64,000 nt of DNA, from assembly GCA_016191815.1 (NCBI GenBank), contig JACPVI010000057.1:1-64000 (forward strand). The letters run 5' to 3'. The position numbers were made by a program, and so were the translations under genes. The stretch's first letter is position 1. Every line of letters begins with the position of its first letter. This DNA is from Myxococcales bacterium. GTDB lineage: Bacteria; Myxococcota; Myxococcia; Myxococcales; Myxococcaceae. A model generated the notes under the pieces. The model was not told the DNA's origin. It was given only the letters and a program-made list of their open reading frames with translations, and did no database searches. This document shows positions 18,713-26,407 of the stretch, one piece after another.

Positions 18713-20647
18713 TCACACCACCCGCGACCTCGCCCAGAGCAGCTCGAACTGCGAGCGGAACGCCGCCGACATCTCCGCGCTGTTCTTCACCACGAAGCGG
18801 TCCTCGCTGTGCTTGGTCGAGGAGGACTCGGAGAAGTTCGCGCTCCCGAAGAAGACGTCGTCGCCCACCACGCCGAACTTCTCGTGCATCGTCTTGGCCG
18901 ACTGCACCCGGACGTCGATCGGCACTCCTTGGGCCTTGAGCGCCTTCATCGCATTCACCGCCGTCTCGGTGTAGTCGTCGTTCACCACCACCCGCACCGA
19001 AACCCCCCGCCTGGCGGCGGCCACCAGCGAACGGAACTCCGGCGAGGTCGGGCTGATGCCGTACATCGCCAGCCCGATGCTTTCCCCCGGCTTGGCCCGC
19101 GCGAACAGATCCGCCGCCCCGGCGGTCACGCTCGCTGGCGCTGGCGAAACGACGCCTCCCCCCGCCATCACCGCAGTCGTCCGGCTCCCCCCCGAGCCAT
19201 ACCCCGTCCCCGCCGCCGTCGCGCCGTAGGGCCGGCTGTTGAAGAACGCCTCCACGTCCACCGCGGTGAGGTACTTCTTCGCGAAGGCCATCCGATTCGC
19301 GGTCATCAGAGGCACCTTCAACAGCTCCTCCAAGGATTCGAAGTCTCCATTCCGCTCCCGGTAGTCGACGATCGCCTTCGCCATCTCCTTGCTGAACCCG
19401 GCGTTGTCCAGCTCCTCCAGCGTTGCGTCGTTGATGCTCACCGCGTGCGAGCCGAAGCTGGCCGCCGCCTCCAGCGCCGCCCGCTTGTCGGGGGAAAGCG
19501 CGGCCACGCCCGGCACCCGCTCCGAAAGCTCGGACAGGCTGGCGAACCTCCCGTGCCGGGCCCGCTCGGAGTAGATGCTCGAGGCGAGCGTGCGCCCCAT
19601 CTGGACCTCCAGCCGGCTCCGGTCCTCGCTCCTAAAGCCGTTGAGGTCGAAGCCCTTGGTGTCCACCGGCACCGAGTAGGCCGGGGTGGGATCGGGCGGC
19701 TTGGCGGTGAAGGCCGAGGGCCGGCCGCCGTTCGCCGCCACCATCTCGTTCCACTTGGTCCGCTTGAAGTTGTAGAAGGCGTTCGGCGAGAGGCTCGCCT
19801 CTTCGTTGTTGAAGAAGCCCGCGAACTCGTCGGCGTACTGCAAGACCGCCCGGCGGGTCGCCGCGTCCGAGCTGCGCATCACCACCAGGTCCTCGTAGTT
19901 CTTCTCGTCGGCGGTGTCCGACCAGTTGAACGAGCCGGTCGCCAGCCGGTCCGGCATCCCGTCGATGAAGGTGGCGAAGCCCTTGTGGTGGTTCAGCCCC
20001 GCCGTCGCCCCGTGGTTGTACACCGGCATCCCCTTCGCGGCGCTCCATACGTAGGGGAAGTCCTTCTTGAATTTCACCTGCACGTTCGGGAGCCGCTTGG
20101 AGAGGATCGACGGCAGCGCGTTCCCTCCCGAGCTGGAGGCCTGGCCGCTGTCCGCGACGATCCGGAAGGTGACGTTCGGGTTGTGCTGCGCCAAGTCCAC
20201 GATCGCCCGCTCCACCTCGTCGGACTGGAACTCGAAGATCATCATGTTCACCTCCATCGGCCTGCCCGCCGCCCGCCCCACCGCGTCTTGCAGCTCGAAG
20301 ATGAGCTTCGCCTCCAGGCTCTCCTGGGTGGTGAAGTGCGCCGAGACGCCGTCCACGTTGGAGAGCGTCTCCATCGACTTCACCACCACCGCGGCGTGAT
20401 CCAGCGCCGCCCCCAGCACGGCCCCGGTCAACGCCCCCGCGGCGCCGCCCGACGCCTGCTCGAAGGCGTCCGCCACCGCCCTCGCCTCCGCCGCGGTGAG
20501 GTAGCCGTCCCCGTTCTGCTTCGCCGCCGCCGCCAGAAGCTCCTTCACCTTCGCCAGATCCGCCCCCGAGGCGCGCGAGAGCGCTCGGTTCACGTGCTCC
20601 TGCGCGCCGGGCGCGAGCTTCAGCTTGTCGAAGTTGACTGGAGGCAT
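18713..20647 (-). CDS. phospholipase D family protein with central helix-hairpin-helix
   Basis: A 644-residue protein with two HKD catalytic modules. The first has HHKGFATF and GSFNWSDTADEKNYED (about residue 220). The second has MHEKFGVV and GSANFSESSSTKHSED (about residue 586). Between them (about 385-445) is a ComEA-like helix-hairpin-helix, INDATLEELDNAGFSKEMA onward, which suggests DNA binding. The N-terminus has an EF-hand-like loop (NGDGYLTAAEA) lacking the first Asp. The pair of HKD modules should form one active site for phosphodiester cleavage. Lipid or DNA may be the substrate. No signal peptide is visible. Confidence 0.85.
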   Translation of the reverse strand: MPPVNFDKLKLAPGAQEHVNRALSRASGADLAKVKELLAAAAKQNGDGYLTAAEARAVADAFEQASGGAAGALTGAVLGAALDHAAVVVKSMETLSNVDGVSAHFTTQESLEAKLIFELQDAVGRAAGRPMEVNMMIFEFQSDEVERAIVDLAQHNPNVTFRIVADSGQASSSGGNALPSILSKRLPNVQVKFKKDFPYVWSAAKGMPVYNHGATAGLNHHKGFATFIDGMPDRLATGSFNWSDTADEKNYEDLVVMRSSDAATRRAVLQYADEFAGFFNNEEASLSPNAFYNFKRTKWNEMVAANGGRPSAFTAKPPDPTPAYSVPVDTKGFDLNGFRSEDRSRLEVQMGRTLASSIYSERARHGRFASLSELSERVPGVAALSPDKRAALEAAASFGSHAVSINDATLEELDNAGFSKEMAKAIVDYRERNGDFESLEELLKVPLMTANRMAFAKKYLTAVDVEAFFNSRPYGATAAGTGYGSGGSRTTAVMAGGGVVSPAPASVTAGAADLFARAKPGESIGLAMYGISPTSPEFRSLVAAARRGVSVRVVVNDDYTETAVNAMKALKAQGVPIDVRVQSAKTMHEKFGVVGDDVFFGSANFSESSSTKHSEDRFVVKNSAEMSAAFRSQFELLWARSRVV

Positions 20648-20740
20648 GGCGGCTCCGCGTTCGGTGTAGGTGTTATCGACTGGCTTCGAAGTGCGATAGA
20701 GTCCTGGCCGTACTAGGCCGGCCTCGATTCCGAGGTTCGA

Positions 20741-23146
20741 TTGTACCGAAACGCCTGCGTCGCGAGCGCCTTCTCCGCGGCGATGCTCGTGGCCTGCTCC
20801 GGCGGAGTGCCAGATTCGGGCTGTCCTGCGCCCTGTCCTTTTGGGGAAAGGTGCGACGCGATCGCCCGCCGGTGTGCGCCTTCCGCTCCGGACGCCGGAG
20901 CGCCCTCCTGCACGACTGACCGCGATTGCACCTCCTCGGCGCCCAGGTGCCGGATCGAGACCGGCCTGTGCGTGGGGTGCCTGAGCGAAGGGGACTGTCT
21001 CTCCGGCCGCTGCACCGATTTCCGCTGCGTGCCCCTGCCCGACACCTGCCAGACCGCGGAGGCGCTGGATCTCTCGCCGGGGAGCGCCACGGTGACCGGG
21101 GACACTTCGCGCGCCACCAACGACACCCGCGCCTACTGCTCGGCGTCGGCCGCCACCGGGCCGGATCTGGTCTTCTCCTTCACCCTGACGGAGAAGCGCC
21201 GGCTGGTCGCGGTCGCCCGGCCGGAGCCTGGGAGCAGCCTGAGGCCGGTGCTGATGCTCAAGAGCGCGTGCGACCCGCTCGACTCTTCGACCAACCTCGG
21301 TTGCAGCTACCGGCCCACCGGCGCGGCCGAGACCTGGCTCACGGTGGACGGGCTGTCGCCCGGCACCTACTGGCTGTGGCTCGACAGCGATGGCGACTCC
21401 GCGGGCGCCTTCACGCTCACGCTGTCCGCCGAGTCCCCCCAGCCCGCCGAGAGCTGTGCCAGCCCGAAGGTGATCGCGCCCTTCAAAGGAGAGCTGCTCC
21501 TCTCCGGCGACACCTCGCAGGCCAAGGACGACGCAGCGGGCAGCTGCGGAGGCCTGGGCGCGCCGGACCAAGTGTACGCCCTGGAGCTGGCAGTGGCGCA
21601 GCGCCTCAAGCTCGAGCTCACCTCGCTGGCGCCGAGCTACTACCCGGCGCTCTACCTCCGCCGGCAGCCGTGCGAGAGCGCGGATCCGGCGACGCAGCTC
21701 ACCTGCGTGAAGGCTGTCCCCTACGGCCAGCCGATGCCGATCTCGGTGGAGCTCTCCCGCCTGGAAGCCGGAACCTACTACCTCTTCGTGGACGGCATCC
21801 CCGCCGGGGGCTCCGGCTCCGGTGGCGGGCCCTTCAACCTCAAGCTGTTCGTCTCGGACCCGCTGCTGCTCCCGACCAACGATGGTTGCGCCGGGGCGCT
21901 CGCGCTCCCCGTCCCCTCCAGCGGCTTCGGCACCGTGTCGGCGCAGGGAGACACCACGCTCGCGGTGGGCGACACCATGGGGACCTGCGGAGGCAGCGGC
22001 CCCGACGTGGTCTACAAGCTGAGCCTGAGCCGGCCCACCCAGCTCACCGCCAGCGTCGGCGCCGCCACCGGCTCCGCCTTGCGGCCGGTGGTCTACGTCC
22101 GCGCCATGGGAAAGTGCGGCAGCGAGCTGTTCCAGGACCAGCTCGCCTGCAGCGTGGCGCCCCCCGGCGGGAGCACCGCCACCGTCACCACCCCCGGCCT
22201 CTCCCCGGGCGAGTACTACATCTGGATCGACGGCTACTTCGGGAGCAAGGGCGCCTTCGCGCTCACCGTGGACCTGGCGGCCCCCTTGTCGGTCCCCTCC
22301 AACGACACCTGCGCCAGCCCGCAGCAGGTGCCGATCTCCGCGGGGTACGCGCTCCTCACCGGCACCACCTCGGGCGCCAAAGACGACACCACCAGCTGCG
22401 AGTTCCCCTCCGGCTCCACCGCGCCGGACGTGGTGTACGCCATCGACATCCCCGCCAAGCAAGCGCTCTCGGTGGACCTGAAGGCGATGCAAGGCTCGGC
22501 GCTCGAGCCGGTGATCACCCTGAGGCCCGCGGGCAAGTGCTCGAGCCTCTCGCTCGCCGACGAGGTGTTCTGCGCCTGGGGCGACCCGCAATTCCCGGAC
22601 CGAGCGGTCTACAACGTGGGCTCGATCGATCCCGGCACCTACTTCCTCTGGGTGGACGGCGACTACGCCACCCACGGGCAGTTCAGCCTGCGGGTCGGGC
22701 TCGGCCCGGCCGTGCCTCTGCCCCCGAACGACGATTGCCTGGCGCTGCCGCTGCCAGCCCTCCAGACCGGCGTGGCGGTGGTCGGGGACACCCGCTCCGC
22801 GGCGGACGACGGCAAGGGGAGCTGCGGGGGCCTGGCCGGAGCCTCGGGCGACTACGCTCCCGATCTGGTGTACCAGTTCTCGCTGGGCGCGACGAAGTCG
22901 GTGACGGTCACCGTCACCCCGGACCTGGCCGACGGGCAGCTGCTTCGCCCGGTGGTGTACGTGCGCGGGCCCGGCTCGGCGGCCTGCCCGTCGATCTACG
23001 CCTCCGACCAGAAGGGCTGCCACGTGGCGGCGGCCTACGGCGGCCAGGCGGTGCTCTCCTTGGCCAACCTGGCCCCCGGCTCCTATTACGTGTGGGTCGA
23101 CGGCGCCGGCCACAGCAGTGGGAAGTTCTCGGTCAAGCTGCAGTGA
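20741..23146 (+). CDS. lipoprotein with Cys-rich head and five PPC-like repeats
   Basis: An 801-residue secreted lipoprotein (lipobox MLVAC). Residues 25-95 are Cys-rich with short EGF-like spacing. The rest holds five repeats of about 130-140 residues. Each begins with a Cys-containing NDxC-type motif, contains GDTS/GDT and APDxVY or GPDLVF, and ends in LSPGTYYLWVDG-like strands, matching bacterial pre-peptidase C-terminal (PPC) beta-sandwich domains. No peptidase domain is attached, so it may be adhesive or structural. A TTG start follows a GAGG ribosome site at a good distance. Confidence 0.75.
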   Translation: MYRNACVASAFSAAMLVACSGGVPDSGCPAPCPFGERCDAIARRCAPSAPDAGAPSCTTDRDCTSSAPRCRIETGLCVGCLSEGDCLSGRCTDFRCVPLPDTCQTAEALDLSPGSATVTGDTSRATNDTRAYCSASAATGPDLVFSFTLTEKRRLVAVARPEPGSSLRPVLMLKSACDPLDSSTNLGCSYRPTGAAETWLTVDGLSPGTYWLWLDSDGDSAGAFTLTLSAESPQPAESCASPKVIAPFKGELLLSGDTSQAKDDAAGSCGGLGAPDQVYALELAVAQRLKLELTSLAPSYYPALYLRRQPCESADPATQLTCVKAVPYGQPMPISVELSRLEAGTYYLFVDGIPAGGSGSGGGPFNLKLFVSDPLLLPTNDGCAGALALPVPSSGFGTVSAQGDTTLAVGDTMGTCGGSGPDVVYKLSLSRPTQLTASVGAATGSALRPVVYVRAMGKCGSELFQDQLACSVAPPGGSTATVTTPGLSPGEYYIWIDGYFGSKGAFALTVDLAAPLSVPSNDTCASPQQVPISAGYALLTGTTSGAKDDTTSCEFPSGSTAPDVVYAIDIPAKQALSVDLKAMQGSALEPVITLRPAGKCSSLSLADEVFCAWGDPQFPDRAVYNVGSIDPGTYFLWVDGDYATHGQFSLRVGLGPAVPLPPNDDCLALPLPALQTGVAVVGDTRSAADDGKGSCGGLAGASGDYAPDLVYQFSLGATKSVTVTVTPDLADGQLLRPVVYVRGPGSAACPSIYASDQKGCHVAAAYGGQAVLSLANLAPGSYYVWVDGAGHSSGKFSVKLQ

Positions 23147-23210
23147 GGGAGTGATCGGGAGCGCGTTTCGACACTCCCCAAGGGCGCGCTCGGGCTAGAC
23201 TGGCCGGCGC

Positions 23211-23555
23211 ATGGCTCCCGACCACCCTCCGCCGCCCGAGCGACGACGCGAGGAGCGGGTTGCCGCTCGCATCGAGGTCCACTTCGGCGAGCGGATGGCA
23301 GCCGCCAAGGCGCTCAGGGCCTACTCCTTGAACTTCTCCGCCGGCGGGCTCTGCCTCAAGACCCAGCGCGCCTACGCGATCGGAACGCCGCTGGAGCTGA
23401 GCCTCCTGGTGCAGGGCGAGCCTTTGAGCCTCAAGGGGATCGTCGCCTGGACGCGGCAGGGAGCGATCGGCGTCCGCTTCGAGGAAGTCTCCCCCGACGC
23501 CCGCGCCCTCTTGGATCAGCTCCTGGCTTCGCTCAAGCAGGCGAAGGCCGGCTAG
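23211..23555 (+). CDS. PilZ domain protein
   Basis: A 114-residue single-domain protein. RRREERVAARIEVHF gives the RxxxR half of the c-di-GMP site, and SLNFSAGGLCL gives the (D/N)xSxxG half, so nucleotide binding is likely intact. VAWTRQGAIGVRFEE closes the barrel. In Myxococcota such proteins link c-di-GMP to motility or development. It shares a CTAG with the convergent GNAT gene stop. Its target is not evident. Confidence 0.85.
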   Translation: MAPDHPPPPERRREERVAARIEVHFGERMAAAKALRAYSLNFSAGGLCLKTQRAYAIGTPLELSLLVQGEPLSLKGIVAWTRQGAIGVRFEEVSPDARALLDQLLASLKQAKAG

Positions 23556-24037
23556 CGCCTGTCCATGCCGGGAGCGTCGAAGGCCTGGGAGCTCCGCCGC
23601 ACAAGTCCGCACGCCTCGAGGAAGGCGGCGGCCTCTTCCCCGGACCGGGCGTAGATCTCGAAGCCCTTGGCCGAGAGGACCTTGGCTCGATCCAGCGCCC
23701 GCCGCATCAGCTCGCGCCCCACCCCCCGCCGGCGCCACACCTCGGTCACCACCAGCTCATCGACGGTGACGATGCGGGCCCTCAGCCGGAGCTGAGGCCG
23801 GTGCGAGAGCGCCAAAACCCCGATCGGCCGGTCGTGGGAGTCCGCGCCCACCAGGATCTCCATCTCCGGGTGGCTGATGATCCAGTGAACCGTCTGGGCA
23901 TCGGTCCCTTCGGGGTAGCCGGCCTCGGCCAACAGCAGTCGAATGGCCTCCGCGTCGCCTCGCCGGGCCGGGCGGATCCTGAAAGGCGGGCCGGCCGATT
24001 CCTGCACGTCGGCGGTCTTGGGCGTGGGTCCGTACAA
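23552..24037 (-). CDS. GNAT-family N-acetyltransferase
   Basis: About 161 residues with the GNAT fold. IRPARRGDAEAIRLLLAEAG is the first strand-helix unit. VDELVVTEVWRRRGVGRELM contains the acetyl-CoA pyrophosphate loop (RRRGVG), and the AAAFLEACGL helix ends the fold. The TTG start at 24037 gives a short leader; a GTG at 24007 is an alternative. The substrate is unknown. It is a single gene between convergent and codirectional neighbours. Confidence 0.8.
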   Translation of the reverse strand: MYGPTPKTADVQESAGPPFRIRPARRGDAEAIRLLLAEAGYPEGTDAQTVHWIISHPEMEILVGADSHDRPIGVLALSHRPQLRLRARIVTVDELVVTEVWRRRGVGRELMRRALDRAKVLSAKGFEIYARSGEEAAAFLEACGLVRRSSQAFDAPGMDRR

Positions 24038-24091
24038 GCTGTGCAGAGTCTAACGGACATGGGCGCAGCTGCCAAAAGACGGGCTCATGGC

Positions 24092-25498
24092 CTACTTCGC
24101 CAGGAAGACCCCGCGCAGGTCCTCGGTGAGGCTAATCAGGTTCTGGAGGTTGCCCCGGGCGGACGCCTTCCACTGGTAGACGCGGCCCTGGCCGAGCGGG
24201 GGTCCGGCGTAGGCGACCGCGACGTTCCCGCTGGAATCCTTCACGTCGGGCACATCGGTGCGCTCCCAAAGCTTGTTCCCGAACGAATCGAACACCGCGA
24301 TCTCGTACCCCTGGGCGCTGGAGTAGGGCTTCCAGGTGAAGGTCGGCGTCCCGCTCACCCCCTCGACGGACTCGCCGGCGCCCGGGGACACCATGGAGAT
24401 GGCGCCGGTCACCTTGAACTGGGGCTGAGCGGAGGCGGCCCCTCCTTGGACCTGGAGGTGCTGGATCTGCGTGCCGGCGATCTTCGGGTCCGGGTCGCGG
24501 ACATTGCCGTCGTTCTCGAACGCGGCGAGCACCACGTAGCGGCCGTCGGGGACGCCGTCGATGCTGAAGGCGCCGGTGATGTTGGGGGCCACGCCCGGCT
24601 CGGGCGCGCGGAGCCCGGGCGGCATCTCGCCTCGCACCAGGTTGGCGTTGAAGGTGCTCTCCACCACCATCACCACGCTGGTGCCTGCACCGTTGGCGCC
24701 GGCCACGAGCTGGATCGTCCCGGTGAGCGTGGCGGTGGGAGCGGTCGACTTCTTGATCTCCACCCCGGTCGAGTCCTTGCCCGCGACCACCGTCACGTCC
24801 GCGCCGGTGTAGTTCGAGCCGCGGCTGTAGGCCTGCACCTTGTAGGCGCCTGGCGCCACGTTGAAGATGCGGAAGGCGCCCTTGCCGTCGGCCACCGCGC
24901 TCACGCCAGGCGCGCCGGCGGCTTCAGCGACCACCAGCACTCCGCGCTGGGTGGGGGAGATCTCCACCGTCCCGGAGATCGACGGCCGGCCCGTCTCGAC
25001 GTCGGGCAGCGAGATCAGCCCGATTTCGCTCAGGGGACCGGAGAGGACGTGGGGTTTTCCTTCGCCGCTCTTCGCGGCCGCCCCGGTGTCCAAAGGAAGC
25101 GCCACCCGCACTCCCGAGGGGAAGGGCGCGTAGCCGCTCGCCGCGGCACGCAAGGTCACCTTCTTCCCGGCGAAGCCGCCCTTCTCGTCGGTGCGGAGGG
25201 AGGGCACCCGGATGGAATAGGCCCCCGAAGGCCCGGAGATTGACACTGTGCCGACCGGAGAGCCGTTCGCGTCCAGCGCGGTCACCTCGGCCTTCTCGAT
25301 GCCGGCCGAGGTGGCGAGGTCGAACACCTTTCCGTCGATCTGCACCGGCGCGAAGCACATCGGCTTCTCCCGGCCCTGCACCTGCTCGCAGATCTGCTCC
25401 GCAGGGCAGCTGGCTGGATCCTCCAGCCGGCACTCGTTGGAGCTGCATCCGGCGGCGAGGGCGAGCGCGGCCGACCAACAGACGAGACGCTTCTTCAT
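24092..25498 (-). CDS. lipoprotein with carboxypeptidase-regulatory-like repeats
   Basis: A 468-residue lipoprotein (lipobox LAAGC) with a short Cys-bearing N-terminal region. At least three beta-sandwich repeats of the carboxypeptidase regulatory or CnaB-like type follow. They are recognised by IDGKVFDLATSAGIEKAEV, SISGTVEISPTQRGVLVVAE, FRIFNVAPGAYKV and FSIDGVPDGRYVV. The C-terminal 100 residues have a fibronectin-like stretch (PTFTWKPYSSAQGYEIAVFD). It should be a surface scaffold or binding protein. It follows the lipoprotein gene at 25574 by 75 nt in the same direction. Confidence 0.75.
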   Translation of the reverse strand: MKKRLVCWSAALALAAGCSSNECRLEDPASCPAEQICEQVQGREKPMCFAPVQIDGKVFDLATSAGIEKAEVTALDANGSPVGTVSISGPSGAYSIRVPSLRTDEKGGFAGKKVTLRAAASGYAPFPSGVRVALPLDTGAAAKSGEGKPHVLSGPLSEIGLISLPDVETGRPSISGTVEISPTQRGVLVVAEAAGAPGVSAVADGKGAFRIFNVAPGAYKVQAYSRGSNYTGADVTVVAGKDSTGVEIKKSTAPTATLTGTIQLVAGANGAGTSVVMVVESTFNANLVRGEMPPGLRAPEPGVAPNITGAFSIDGVPDGRYVVLAAFENDGNVRDPDPKIAGTQIQHLQVQGGAASAQPQFKVTGAISMVSPGAGESVEGVSGTPTFTWKPYSSAQGYEIAVFDSFGNKLWERTDVPDVKDSSGNVAVAYAGPPLGQGRVYQWKASARGNLQNLISLTEDLRGVFLAK

Positions 25499-25573
25499 GG
25501 CGTCCTCCTCGGAAAAGGTCCCGCCGCCATGACTGCCGGGCGGGACGCGTGCGGTACGGCGAGATGAAGCCGT

Positions 25574-26248
25574 CTACTCGACGTTGACCTCGATCCGGTG
25601 CTTGCTGGTGCCGCGGAAGATCGAGCCCGGGGTGCCTCCGGCCAGCTCGATCTCGTTGACGCGCTCGAGGGTGATGCGCTCGTTGTTCTCCGACACCAGG
25701 CGGTTGGCCTCGATCTCGTGGGAGAGCGGGTCCTCCGGCAGGGTGCGCTGGTACTTGGCCTTGTCCACGTCGACGGTGACCGTCTTGGCGCGCCGATCGA
25801 AGGAATCCTTCCATTTGACCGCCAGCGGCTTTCCCTCGGTGCGGCGGAACGTGGTCTGGGCGATGGGCTCCACGATGGTGGTGTACCCGGGCGTCTGCAG
25901 ATAGGCGTCGAGCCGGTCGTTTCCGCGGCGGACCTCGATCGCCCAGCCCGGCTCCCAGGCGATGCCGGACTTGAAGTAGGAGCCCAACGCGAAGTCGCCC
26001 CACTTGAGTCCCTGCCAGGGCAGCGAGCTTTCGCCGGACTTGTCGCCGCGGAGGATCACCACCGCGTCGGTGATCAGCGTGCCTCCGCTCGAGCCCTCGC
26101 GGACCTCGAGGCCGAGCCGGGTGCCGTCGGTGGTCCCGTCGGTCTCCGCCTGGGCCTTGACGTAGAGGGTGCGGGTGCCGCCGCCCGGGTTGCTGCCTCC
26201 GCAGGCGGCGAGGGCGATGGCGGCAGCCACGAGGATTGGAGCGCGCAT
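25574..26248 (-). CDS. hypothetical lipoprotein
   Basis: A 224-residue lipoprotein (lipobox ALAAC, then GGSNPGGG). The mature part is beta-rich and Thr/Arg-rich with no Cys after the anchor. The ATG at 26248 is well placed after a GGAGG ribosome site. No known domain is recognised. It is upstream of and codirectional with the carboxypeptidase-regulatory-like lipoprotein gene, so the two products may act together at the cell surface. Confidence 0.7.
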   Translation of the reverse strand: MRAPILVAAAIALAACGGSNPGGGTRTLYVKAQAETDGTTDGTRLGLEVREGSSGGTLITDAVVILRGDKSGESSLPWQGLKWGDFALGSYFKSGIAWEPGWAIEVRRGNDRLDAYLQTPGYTTIVEPIAQTTFRRTEGKPLAVKWKDSFDRRAKTVTVDVDKAKYQRTLPEDPLSHEIEANRLVSENNERITLERVNEIELAGGTPGSIFRGTSKHRIEVNVE

Positions 26249-26407
26249 GAAACCTCCAGTGGGGGCAGGCCCCTCGGGACGGCAGAGGCTGCCACGGCGG
26301 CTGGCGGAAGCAAGCCTGGTGCGCACCAATGGGTTCGCGGGATTACGCGGCTGGAGCATGGCTGTCCCGGCCCGTCCGCGACCGGGGCGCCATGTAAGCC
26401 CAGCTGC

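Noticed and set aside
18713-23113. Minus-strand open frame of about 1460 codons joining the phospholipase D gene to upstream sequence
   Set aside because: The upstream part is antisense to the PPC lipoprotein; the phospholipase has a clear start at 20647.
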